A stretch of 64,000 bases of DNA from Aurantimonas sp. Leaf443 (lineage in GTDB: Bacteria > Pseudomonadota > Alphaproteobacteria > Rhizobiales > Rhizobiaceae). The notes beneath the pieces were generated by a model. That model had not been told where the DNA came from. It did not search any database and worked only from the letters and a program-made list of their open reading frames with translations. Shown here piece after piece: positions 44,738 to 52,546 of the stretch. The DNA lies in the NCBI RefSeq assembly GCF_001425575.1, contig NZ_LMRD01000007.1:186001-250000 (forward strand). Reading direction: 5' to 3'. The position numbers and the translations under genes are program-made. Every line of letters begins with the position of its first letter. Positions within the stretch are counted from its first letter, which is position 1.

Positions 44738-45502
44738 GTGAATTCCGCTCAAGGCGAGAGTCTTTATTTCTGCCATATTCCAAAGACGGCCGGAACCTCC
44801 GTCCGTTATTTGCTGGAGTCGGTCGTCGAAGAGGATCAGACCTATCCGCTATCCGCCGACATTCGCCATCCTCGCGGATATCCTTTGTTCGGGGATTTCG
44901 TCGGCGGCTTCGTCGCCCTTCCGACCAAGCCGCGCCTCGTCAGAGGACATTACCATCTATCCTGCGGCCGACTTCTGGGAGAGAACGCCAAATCACTCGT
45001 CATCTTCCGCGATCCGGTCGCGCGGGTCGTTTCGGAACTCAAGGTGCTCGTCGGATTGCAGGGATTTGGACAGGATCGTCTACGCCGGTCGATGGACAGC
45101 GGCATAGTTCCCAACCTCGACAATCTACAGACCCGCATGGTTCGCGGCGATATCGACGTCGCCGAGCCGAACGGATTGTCCGACCGTCATCATCTCTTGA
45201 TCACCGAGCCGATCGGCGACGAGACCCGGGCTCTCGAGGAGGCGATGGCCGCCGTCTCCTCCTGCGGCTTCTACGGCACTGTCGAGGGGCTCGGACCGCT
45301 GATGACGGATGTCCTCGACTATCTCGGCGCTCCCCGGACGCAGGTTCCGCGCGAGAACACCGCCGAACCGATCGACCTTGGGCTGACGGCCGTCGATCTC
45401 GAACTCATCGCGGAACGCAACGCTCTGGACGCCCGGCTCTACGAAGAGGTTCGCAAGCAGGAGCGTGCGCGGCTGGCCCTGTCCGAGGCATCCCGCACCT
45501 GA
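44738..45502 (+). CDS. Sulfotransferase-family protein
   Basis: Product of 254 residues with the PAPS-binding signatures of the Sulfotransfer_2 group: 5'-phosphosulfate loop HIPKTAGTS at residues 13-21 and 3'-phosphate block FRDPVARVVS at 90-99. The acceptor is unknown; carbohydrate or surface glycan sulfation is usual. No signal peptide or membrane helix. GTG start at 44738 with only a weak upstream purine stretch. The gene uses more AT-ending codons at its 5' end than its neighbours, stands alone, and is bracketed by paoA and the paoA remnant. This suggests acquisition by transfer. A small hairpin (45521-45539) follows the stop. Confidence 0.75.
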   Translation: MNSAQGESLYFCHIPKTAGTSVRYLLESVVEEDQTYPLSADIRHPRGYPLFGDFVGGFVALPTKPRLVRGHYHLSCGRLLGENAKSLVIFRDPVARVVSELKVLVGLQGFGQDRLRRSMDSGIVPNLDNLQTRMVRGDIDVAEPNGLSDRHHLLITEPIGDETRALEEAMAAVSSCGFYGTVEGLGPLMTDVLDYLGAPRTQVPRENTAEPIDLGLTAVDLELIAERNALDARLYEEVRKQERARLALSEASRT

Positions 45503-45734
45503 GGCACGCGGCCGCGACTGCGACCGTTTTTCCCGGTCGGCCGCGGGCTCGTCCGGGAGTTCCTTCCACCCGGCGCGGCCATCGCGAGCGGCCGCCGGCT
45601 GGACGCTCTCCCGGCGCCCGCAATCGATGCCGGCAAGGATGCGGGCGTCCGCCGTGCTTGTCTGACCCCCGATGAATACCTTGTCCCATTCATTATGACC
45701 GCGTTGATACGGGTCGCCCCGAACAGGCCGTTGT

Positions 45735-45937
45735 CAGGTCGCCCGGCTGGCCGAGCCCTTCGATCGGGGTGATCTCGTCGCCGTCATGCAGGACGGCCAG
45801 CGTCAGGCAGGACTTGATGCGGCGCGCGTTCACGAGGACGGTGCAGGCCCCGCACTCGCCGGGATCGCAGCCCTTCTTCGCGCCAGACCGAGATGCAGTC
45901 GGGAACGGTTCGAATGTTCCGTTGACGGGACCGAAGG
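45735..45937 (-). pseudogene. Decayed partial copy of paoA and its upstream region
   Basis: Bases 45735-45880 match 44096-44241 (paoA codons for about residues 34-82) with roughly ten mismatches by eye. Bases 45881-45937 match 44363-44419, upstream of paoA. The 121 bases between, including the start codon and first 33 codons, are missing. The junction falls on TCTTCG, present at both deletion ends in the intact copy. The 3' half, with the second cluster motif, is absent. A 104-codon frame still runs through it, with Cys positions 38, 43, 46 and 58 conserved, but it cannot encode a complete subunit. Confidence 0.85.
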
Positions 45938-46278
45938 GGACCGGCCGGATGCCGGAAGAACGCTTCCCGCGTCGTGCGCGACGGGCGTCGGTGGCCGGAA
46001 TGGCCAATGCGCCCTCCCATCGATTCGGACTTCACCGGCCAGGAAAGACAAGCGAAGGCCTCGTCTCCGACATTCGGCCCCGGCGTCGTGCGCCCGCGAA
46101 ATCCGTCCTTCCCGTCTTATACCGGCATTAAGACGCGGTGCCGTAGAAGCGAAACTGCTGACATTTTTGCGAAGTCCGCGCCGCGCCATCCGTTGAGGGC
46201 GGGACGCGTTCGAGCAATCGGGCCCGTGCCAGGTGTCGGCGGACGTGTCGTCACCGTGGATCGAAGGCGCCCCCTTGC
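45938..46278. other. Non-coding stretch before the tad genes
   Basis: No gene recognised. It contains an AT-richer patch near 46110-46180 and should carry the promoter of the three rightward Tad genes. The 232 bases between the sulfotransferase gene and the paoA remnant (45503-45734) likewise hold nothing recognisable beyond a weak hairpin. Confidence 0.5.
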
Positions 46279-46818
46279 ATGTCGCGCAACCCGCTCGAGT
46301 TTTTCAAGAACCGTTCGGGCGTGGCGGCGGTCGAGTTCGCGCTGATCGCCGTTCCCTTCTTCTTCGTCCTCTTCGCCTCGATCGAAGCGGCGATCGTGGC
46401 GGGCGCGGGGGTGGTGCTCGACAATGCGGTCGACGACGCGGCCCGTCTCGTCATGACCGGCCAGACGCAGACGGCCGACATCACCGCGGAGAACTTCCGC
46501 AAGGCGCTGTGCGACGACATCGCGGTCATGATGGCCTGCACCCGCCTCAAGGTCGACATGCGCACCTTCCCGACCTTCGACGCCATTCCGACCGACGTGC
46601 CGATCAAGCTCGGCAATGTCGACGACACCGGCTTCTGCTTCGATCCGGGCGCGCAGGACAACATCACCATCGTGCGCGCCTTCTACGAATGGCCCTGGAT
46701 GACCGGCTTCCTGCAGCAGGCGGCCTCGGCCACCAACGGGCAGGCCGTCCTGTTCTCGATGGCGGCCTTCATGAACGAGCCGTTCGGCACCCGCGTCTCC
46801 TCCCAGTCGACCTGCTGA
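46279..46818 (+). CDS. TadE-family pseudopilin-like protein
   Basis: Product of 179 residues. N-terminus FFKNRSGVAAVEFALIAVPFFFVLFASIEAAIVAG in overlapping pieces is the TadE motif: basic stretch, Gly, the conserved Glu five residues on, and one membrane helix (residues 15-40). The rest is periplasmic with three Cys. TadE proteins are minor pseudopilins of the tight-adherence (Flp) pilus, processed by TadV. No tad secretion genes (tadABC, rcpAC) are in the window, so this trio is a detached cluster. No strong ribosome site before the ATG at 46279. Confidence 0.87.
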   Translation: MSRNPLEFFKNRSGVAAVEFALIAVPFFFVLFASIEAAIVAGAGVVLDNAVDDAARLVMTGQTQTADITAENFRKALCDDIAVMMACTRLKVDMRTFPTFDAIPTDVPIKLGNVDDTGFCFDPGAQDNITIVRAFYEWPWMTGFLQQAASATNGQAVLFSMAAFMNEPFGTRVSSQSTC

Positions 46819-46823
46819 CGCCG

Positions 46824-47396
46824 ATGGCGATCCGCATCTTCCCCGCGCGCCTGCGCGCTCCGCTCGGCATCGCCCTCGCCCGTCTCCGCCGCGACCGGCG
46901 GGCCGCGACCGCCGTGGAGTTCGCCGTCATCCTGCCGGTGATGCTGATCTTCTATCTCGGCACCGTGGAGGTGACGCAGGCCGTGCGCGCCAATTCCAAG
47001 GTCGCCTCCATCGCCGACACGGTGGGCAACCTCGTCACGCGCCTGAAGACCGTGGACGACACCGCGCTCGCCAACATCTTCGCCATCTCCTCGGCGATCA
47101 TGACGCCGTTCCCCGTCTCCGACCTCACGCTCCTCGTCACCGCCGTGCGCATCGATGCGGCCGGCAAGGGCATGGTGCACTGGTCGAAGGCCAGTCACGG
47201 CCCGGCGCTCGCGGCCGGCACGGTCTACGCGGTGCCGGCCGAACTGAAGACCTTCGCCGATTCCTATTTCGTGGTGGTGAAGGCGACCTACGCCTATCGG
47301 CCGACGCTGCGCTACACCGGCGCGATCGGCGAGATGGCCCTCGAACATTCCAACACGTTCCGGCCACGCAAGAGCCTGGAGATCACGCCCCGATGA
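46824..47396 (+). CDS. TadE-family pseudopilin-like protein, second
   Basis: Product of 190 residues from the ATG at 46824, five bases after the previous stop. RRDRRAATAVEFAVILPVMLIFYLGTVEVTQ across residues 22-52 is again the TadE/TadF N-terminal motif with conserved Glu and one helix. The remaining part, with SKVASIADTVGNLVTRL near 58-74, is periplasmic. Its stop overlaps the ATG of the next gene (ATGA). The pair likely corresponds to TadE and TadF. Confidence 0.88.
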   Translation: MAIRIFPARLRAPLGIALARLRRDRRAATAVEFAVILPVMLIFYLGTVEVTQAVRANSKVASIADTVGNLVTRLKTVDDTALANIFAISSAIMTPFPVSDLTLLVTAVRIDAAGKGMVHWSKASHGPALAAGTVYAVPAELKTFADSYFVVVKATYAYRPTLRYTGAIGEMALEHSNTFRPRKSLEITPR

Positions 47397-49216
47397 GATG
47401 GCCCGCCAGACGGAAAGGCCGGGCGCGCAGCGGCGCCCTCGTCTCGTTCCCCGCCGACCGGCGCGCCAATGTCGCGATGATCTTCGCCCTGTGCGTGCCG
47501 GTTCTCGTCGCGGGCACGGGCCTTGCCGTCGACTTGACGCGCCTCTTCGCCTCGGACGTGAAGCTGCAGAAATCGCTCGATGCCGCCGCCCTCGCCGCCG
47601 CCAAGGAATTCGGCAAGACACGGGACCCGGCCACGCTCCAGTCGATCGCCGAGGCCTATTTCTACCTCAATGCCGGGCGCGACCCGAGCGAGACGACCGG
47701 ATTCCACTTCGACGGCGTGGAGACCAAGAACGGCAACGCCGTCTTGAAGGTCTCGGCCACGCGCAACGTGCCGACCTATTTCGGCGGCACCGTGATGGCT
47801 CTGTTCGGGGGCACCGACAAGGGCTCCTTCAATCTCGCCAAGTCGAGCGAGATCGTGGTGCAGAACCGCTCGATCGAGATGGCGCTCGTCCTCGACAATT
47901 CCGGCTCCATGGCCTACGCGCCCGCAGGCGGCGGCACGACGAAGATGACGACGCTGAAGAGCGCGACCAAGATGCTCGTCAACCAGCTGATGGTGGCGAG
48001 CGACTCGAACGTTCAGTACCCGGTCTCCATGTCGGTCGTGCCCTTTTCGGGCGCCGTCAATGTCGGGCCCACCAATGCCACGGCCGCCTGGATGGACACG
48101 AAGGGACTCTCGCCCTCCCATCACGACGACTTCGACTGGTCGACCTGGAAGAAGCTCGGCATTCCCCAGGCGGTGCCGCTCCATCTGGGCTCGTACAAAT
48201 ACTGGGTCTCGCTCACCGGCGAGTATCTCACGCGCTTCTACCTCTACAAGAAGATGCGCTCGCCCGTGGCCTGGAAGGGCTGCGTCCAGTCCCGCCCCGA
48301 AGGACTCGCCGTCACCGACGACGCGCCGAGCGAGTCGCGCCCCGCCACGCTCTTCGTCCCGACCTTCGCCCCGTCGGAGCACAACTGGACCGGACAGCTC
48401 GCCAAGTTGAGGAACGACTACTATCCAGACGGCGGACCGAGCACCAACGGCCAGACGGACTATGCCAATCTCGTCAAGCAGCGCGACATGAACAAGTATT
48501 TCGGGTCCGACGGCTCGAATCCGAGCATCAATGCCAGCGCGGCGGGTCCGAACCTCGTCTGCAACACGAAGCCGCTGACGCCGCTGACCACGTCGAAGGC
48601 CACCATCCTCTCCTCGGTCAGCCAGATGGAGCCCCTGGGCGGCACCAACATCATGGAGGGTCTCGCCTGGGGCTGGCGCACCCTCACCGACCGCCAGCCC
48701 TTTCCCGAGGGACGGGCGGCGGGGACGGAGAACAACATGAAGGTGCTCATCCTCATGACCGACGGCGAGAACACCTACAACGCGGTCCATGCCAATGGCG
48801 ACCAGGTCGACATGCCGAGCGGCGGACGGTCGCAATACGGAACCTACGGCTATGCCCAGTTCGTCGAGGACGGCGCCCTGCGCACCGGACGCATGTTCGA
48901 TTCCACCAAGAAGACGGTGAAGAAGGCCGACATCGACAATGTGACGGAGGCGATGGACGAGAACATGACGTCGGTCTGCGAGAACATGAAATCGGACGGT
49001 CGCTATGCCGACGGCAGCGATGGCATCGTCGTCTTCACCATCGCCTTCGACCTGGATGACACGAGCCCGGTCAAGAAGCGTCTGAAGGCCTGTGCCTCGA
49101 GCGGCGTCAGCGGCAACGGCGCCAAGCTCTACTACGACGCGCGCAACGCGGCGGACCTGGCGGCGGCCTTCTCCTCCATCACCGAGGAGATCTCCAGTCT
49201 GCGCATCGCCCGCTGA
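47393..49216 (+). CDS. TadG-like protein with von Willebrand factor A domain
   Basis: Product of 607 residues. N-terminal ADRRANVAMIFALCVPVLVAGTGLAVDLTRLF (residues 21-52, pieces) is the TadG/Flp-type membrane segment; LQKSLDAAALAAAKEF is the diagnostic following helix. The vWA domain begins near 160, with the metal-ion-dependent adhesion site DNSGSM near 167, a second ligand Thr in GGTNIMEG near 420, and LILMTDGENTYN near 455. It ends DARNAADLAAAFSSITEEI, the vWA C-terminal helix of TadG. Likely anchored in the inner membrane with a large periplasmic or surface part. Confidence 0.9.
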   Translation: MRWPARRKGRARSGALVSFPADRRANVAMIFALCVPVLVAGTGLAVDLTRLFASDVKLQKSLDAAALAAAKEFGKTRDPATLQSIAEAYFYLNAGRDPSETTGFHFDGVETKNGNAVLKVSATRNVPTYFGGTVMALFGGTDKGSFNLAKSSEIVVQNRSIEMALVLDNSGSMAYAPAGGGTTKMTTLKSATKMLVNQLMVASDSNVQYPVSMSVVPFSGAVNVGPTNATAAWMDTKGLSPSHHDDFDWSTWKKLGIPQAVPLHLGSYKYWVSLTGEYLTRFYLYKKMRSPVAWKGCVQSRPEGLAVTDDAPSESRPATLFVPTFAPSEHNWTGQLAKLRNDYYPDGGPSTNGQTDYANLVKQRDMNKYFGSDGSNPSINASAAGPNLVCNTKPLTPLTTSKATILSSVSQMEPLGGTNIMEGLAWGWRTLTDRQPFPEGRAAGTENNMKVLILMTDGENTYNAVHANGDQVDMPSGGRSQYGTYGYAQFVEDGALRTGRMFDSTKKTVKKADIDNVTEAMDENMTSVCENMKSDGRYADGSDGIVVFTIAFDLDDTSPVKKRLKACASSGVSGNGAKLYYDARNAADLAAAFSSITEEISSLRIAR

Positions 49217-49235
49217 GGATCGCGGCGCGCCGGGG

Positions 49236-50111
49236 TCAGGCGGCCTCGGCCTCCATCCGCGTCAGTCCGTCCGCGCCGAGAGACCTGAGGCGCAGCCCGC
49301 CGACCCCCTCCCCGGCCGGATCCGCCGTCAGGCGAAGCGGGCCGCCGAGGAAGAAGGGGCGCACGCCCCGATAGGCGAAGCGGCGCGGCGGCGCGCCGAG
49401 GGCGTCGGCGGCAAGCCTGGCGAGCAGCGTCGCCTGCAGGGGCCCGTGCACGACGAGGCCGGGATAGGCCTCCTCGGCCTTCGCATAGGTCTCGTCGTAG
49501 TGGATGCGGTGGCCGTTGAAGGTCAGCGCGGAATAGCGGAACAGCGTCAGCGAGGTCGGCTGGACGAGGCGTTCGTGCGCGGCGGCCCTGCTCTCCACAG
49601 CCGGCGCGGGGACGGGCGCGGACGGCCGCGTTCCCGCCGGCTCGGCGGCGCGGTAGACGATGTCGTGGCGCTCCTCCACCGCGAGCGCGCCCGCCACCTC
49701 GTAGCGGTGGCGCACGGCGACGAAGCAGAGCGGACCGCTGCGCCCCGTCTTCAGCGTGACGTCCTCGATGCGCGAGCGGCGCGTGACGGCGTCGCCGACG
49801 CGCAGCGGCGCCTCGAAGAGGATCTCGCCGCCCGCCCACATGCGGCGCGGCAGCGGCACGGGCGGCAGGAAGCCGCCGCGGGCGGGATGGCCGTCCGACC
49901 CCGTCTCGGCCTCCGGCACGATGGCGGGCGCAAGGCACCAGTGCACGCAGAGCGGCGCGGGAGCCCCCTCGGCGACGGCGGCCGGATCGTCCCCGAGGGT
50001 CGCGGCGAGCGAGCGCGCGAGCCGCAGGTCGATCGCGTCGCGCGCCTCCTCCTCCCGCCCGATCCAGCCGCGCAGGCGGTCGATGTCGATGGCCGAACCC
50101 TCGTCCCCCAT
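49236..50111 (-). CDS. MaoC/HTD2-like acyl-CoA hydratase
   Basis: Double-hotdog hydratase (291 residues) of the FAS1/HTD2 type, the family that contains mesaconyl-C4-CoA hydratase and itaconyl-CoA-type hydratases. N-terminal hotdog has LPPVPLPRRMWAGGEILFEAPLRVGD near 88-113; the second has LFRYSALTFNGHRIHYDETYA (hydratase Asn/His/Asp motif, about 195-215) and PGLVVHGPLQATLLARL. The ATG at 50111 lies one base after the stop of the acyl-CoA dehydrogenase gene. Exact substrate undetermined; neighbours point to a C5 dicarboxylyl-CoA. Confidence 0.85.
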   Translation of the reverse strand: MGDEGSAIDIDRLRGWIGREEEARDAIDLRLARSLAATLGDDPAAVAEGAPAPLCVHWCLAPAIVPEAETGSDGHPARGGFLPPVPLPRRMWAGGEILFEAPLRVGDAVTRRSRIEDVTLKTGRSGPLCFVAVRHRYEVAGALAVEERHDIVYRAAEPAGTRPSAPVPAPAVESRAAAHERLVQPTSLTLFRYSALTFNGHRIHYDETYAKAEEAYPGLVVHGPLQATLLARLAADALGAPPRRFAYRGVRPFFLGGPLRLTADPAGEGVGGLRLRSLGADGLTRMEAEAA

Positions 50112-50112
50112 C

Positions 50113-51279
50113 TCAGTAGGACCGGGGCAGGCCGAGCACGTGCTCGGCGATGTAGGAGAGGATGAGATTGGTCGAGATGGGCGCCACCTGGTAGAGGCGC
50201 GCCTCGCGGAACTTGCGCTCCACGTCGTATTCCTCCGCGAAGCCGAAGCCGCCATGGGTCTGGAGGCAGGCCTCGGCCGCCGCCCAGGAGGCGTCGGCGG
50301 CCAGCATCTTGGCCATGTTGGCCTCCGCCCCGCAGGGCTGGCCGGCCTCGAAGAGGGCGGCGGCATGGTGCACCATCAGCTCGGCCGCGCGCATCTGCGC
50401 ATAGGCCTTGGCGATCGGGAACTGCACGCCCTGGTTCTGGCCGATCGGCCGCCCGAAGACGACGCGCTCCTTCGAATAGGCGGCGGCCTTCTCGATGAAC
50501 CACTTGGCGTCGCCGATACATTCGGCCGCGATCAGGATGCGCTCGGCATTCATGCCCGAGAGCACGTAGCGGAAGCCCTTGCCCTCCTCGCCGACGAGGT
50601 TCTCGGCCGGCACCTCGACATTGTCGAAGAAGACCTCGGTCGTGGAATGGTTCATCATGGCGCGGATCGGGCGGATCGTCAGGCCCTTCTTCAGCGCCTC
50701 GCCCATGTCGAGGATGAAGACGGAGATGCCGTCCGTGCGCTTGGCGACCTGGTCCTTGGGCGTGGTGCGCGCCAGGAGCAGCATCAGGTCGGAATGCTCG
50801 GCGCGCGAGGTCCAGACCTTCTGGCCATTGACGACATAGGTGTCGCCGCGCCGCTCGGCGAAGGTCTTGATCGAGGTCGTGTCGGTGCCGCTCGTGGGCT
50901 CGGTCACGCCGAAGGCCTGCAGGCGCAATTCGCCGCTGGCGATCTTGGGCAGGTAGCGCTCCTTCTGCGCCGCGTTGCCGTGCCGCAGGAGCGCGCCCAT
51001 GATGTACATCTGCGCGTGGCAGGCCGCGCCGTTGCAGCCGGCGCGCTGGATCTCCTCCAGGATCGCGGCGGCGGCCGAGAGCGGCAGGCCGGAGCCGCCG
51101 TATTCCTCGGGAATGAGCGCGGCGAGCCAGCCCCCTTGCGTCAGCGCCTCGACGAATGCGGCGGGATAGGCGGCCTCGCGGTCGAGCCGGCGCCAGTACT
51201 CGCCGGGAAAGGCGGCGCAGAGCTTGGCGACCTCCTCGCGGATGTCGCGATGGTCGATCTCGGGGGCATGGGCGTTCAT
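50113..51279 (-). CDS. Acyl-CoA dehydrogenase
   Basis: Flavoprotein oxidising an acyl-CoA to the enoyl-CoA (388 residues). Shows GGWLAALIPEEYGGSGL near residues 48-64, LRLQAFGVTEPTSGTDTTSIKT around 118-140 (FAD/substrate loop), WTSRAEHSDLMLLLAR, the DNVEVPAENLVGEEGKGFRYVLSGMNAERI region, and the C-terminal LQTHGGFGFAEEYDVERKFREARLYQVAPIST, where the usual catalytic Glu region lies. I chose the ATG at 51279 behind GAGGAC; upstream ATGs add a basic, non-homologous 26 residues. Possibly acts on methylsuccinyl- or glutaryl-type CoA esters; unresolved. Confidence 0.9.
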   Translation of the reverse strand: MNAHAPEIDHRDIREEVAKLCAAFPGEYWRRLDREAAYPAAFVEALTQGGWLAALIPEEYGGSGLPLSAAAAILEEIQRAGCNGAACHAQMYIMGALLRHGNAAQKERYLPKIASGELRLQAFGVTEPTSGTDTTSIKTFAERRGDTYVVNGQKVWTSRAEHSDLMLLLARTTPKDQVAKRTDGISVFILDMGEALKKGLTIRPIRAMMNHSTTEVFFDNVEVPAENLVGEEGKGFRYVLSGMNAERILIAAECIGDAKWFIEKAAAYSKERVVFGRPIGQNQGVQFPIAKAYAQMRAAELMVHHAAALFEAGQPCGAEANMAKMLAADASWAAAEACLQTHGGFGFAEEYDVERKFREARLYQVAPISTNLILSYIAEHVLGLPRSY

Positions 51280-51513
51280 GGCGGCGTCCTCGTCTTTTGC
51301 CGCCATCATCGGCGCCGTTCCGGCCGCGCGCAAAGACGCCTTTCTGCTGGCGGGCATAGCGAAACGCGATCGGACGGGGATAGGCTGCGGTTATGCCCCT
51401 CAAGCCGAAACGGTCTTTGCCAGCGACGGGAGGCAGGGGCGACAGTCGTGCCTCATGGGCGAGAAGAGCGAAGGCTCCCGCCCGACATTCCTTCAGGGAG
51501 GATTCCGACCGAC

Positions 51514-52485
51514 ATGAAGCTCACCGCCACGCTCGCTCTCGCCGCGACCCTTGGCCTCTGCGCCCCCGCCCTCGCGCAGGACTATCCCAACAAGCCCGTG
51601 ACCATGCTGATCCCGTTCGCGGCGGGCGGGCCGACCGACGTCATCGCCCGCCTTCTCGGCCAGGTGATGAGCGCCGATCTCGGCCAGCAGGTGCTGGTGG
51701 AGAACGCGACGGGCGCCGGCGGCACGCTCGCCTCCGGCCGCCTCGCGCAGGCCGCGCCCGACGGCTACACGGTGCTCCTGCACCATATGGGCATCGCCAC
51801 CAGCGCCTCGCTCTACCGCAACCTGCCCTACGACCCGCAGACCGCCTTCGGCTATGTCGGGCAGGTGACGACCGTGCCGATGCTGATCGTCTCGCGGCCG
51901 GACTACCCCGCCAACACCTTCGCCGAGCTCCTCACCGCCATCCGCGCCAAGCCCGAGGAGACTCTCCTCGCCAATGCGGGACCCGGTGCCGTCTCGCATC
52001 TGTGCGGCATGCTCTTCATGCAGGCGGTCGGGGTGCAGCTGACGACCGTCCCCTATCCCGGCACGGGCCCGGCCATGACGGACACGATGGGCGGGCAGGT
52101 CGATCTCCTCTGCGACCAGACGACCGGGGCGACGAGCGCGGTGCAGACCGGGGCGGTGAAGGCCTTCGCCACCGCGACCGCCGAGCGCATCAAGGTTCTC
52201 CCGGACGTGCCGACCGCCAAGGAACAGGGTCTCGACGGGTTCGAGATCGGCGTCTGGCACGGGCTCTACGTGCCGAAGGGCACGCCCGCGCCCATCGTGG
52301 AGCGGCTCGAGGCTTCGCTGCAGAAGGCGCTGAAGGACGAGACGGTGGTGCGCCGCTTCGCCGAGCTCGGCACCGAGCCGGTCTCGACGAAGGACGCGAC
52401 GCCGGCCTCGCTGGAGGCCAAGTACAAGAGCGAGATCGAGTTCTGGCGCCCGCTCATCGAGAAGGCCGGCGAATACGCCAACTGA
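51514..52485 (+). CDS. TctC-type tripartite tricarboxylate receptor
   Basis: Periplasmic solute-binding protein (323 residues) of the Bug/TctC family. Signal peptide 1-22 ending PALAQD; mature YPNKPVTMLIPFAAGGPTDVIARLLG contains the carboxylate-binding AAGGPTD loop near residues 34-45; then GAGGTLASGRLAQAAPDGYTVLL, and PDVPTAKEQGLDGFEIGVWHGLYVPKGTP. Ligands are usually di- or tricarboxylates. TctA and TctB membrane partners are missing from the window. It is divergent from the acyl-CoA dehydrogenase gene across 234 bases and ATG follows GGGAGGA. Confidence 0.93.
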   Translation: MKLTATLALAATLGLCAPALAQDYPNKPVTMLIPFAAGGPTDVIARLLGQVMSADLGQQVLVENATGAGGTLASGRLAQAAPDGYTVLLHHMGIATSASLYRNLPYDPQTAFGYVGQVTTVPMLIVSRPDYPANTFAELLTAIRAKPEETLLANAGPGAVSHLCGMLFMQAVGVQLTTVPYPGTGPAMTDTMGGQVDLLCDQTTGATSAVQTGAVKAFATATAERIKVLPDVPTAKEQGLDGFEIGVWHGLYVPKGTPAPIVERLEASLQKALKDETVVRRFAELGTEPVSTKDATPASLEAKYKSEIEFWRPLIEKAGEYAN

Positions 52486-52501
52486 CGCACGCGGCTTCGT
52501 G

Positions 52502-52537
52502 GAGGCCCGGGGCCGGAGAGATCCGGCCCCGGGCCTC
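52502..52537. terminator. 16-bp bidirectional terminator hairpin
   Basis: Perfect 16-bp stem (52502-52517 with 52522-52537) with a GAGA loop, the most stable hairpin noticed in the window. It separates the convergent tctC-like and MmgE/PrpD genes. Confidence 0.75.
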
Positions 52538-52546
52538 GTCGTGTCG

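Noticed and set aside
44096-45937. paoA and its remnant as long terminal repeats of a transposon carrying the sulfotransferase gene
   Set aside because: The copies are unequal, one is deleted internally, and no transposase, terminal inverted repeats or target duplication is seen.
45693-46007. 104-codon leftward frame as a functional small ferredoxin-like gene
   Set aside because: Only the first cluster motif is kept, the N-terminus comes from former upstream DNA, and the C-terminus runs into unrelated sequence; best read as a remnant.
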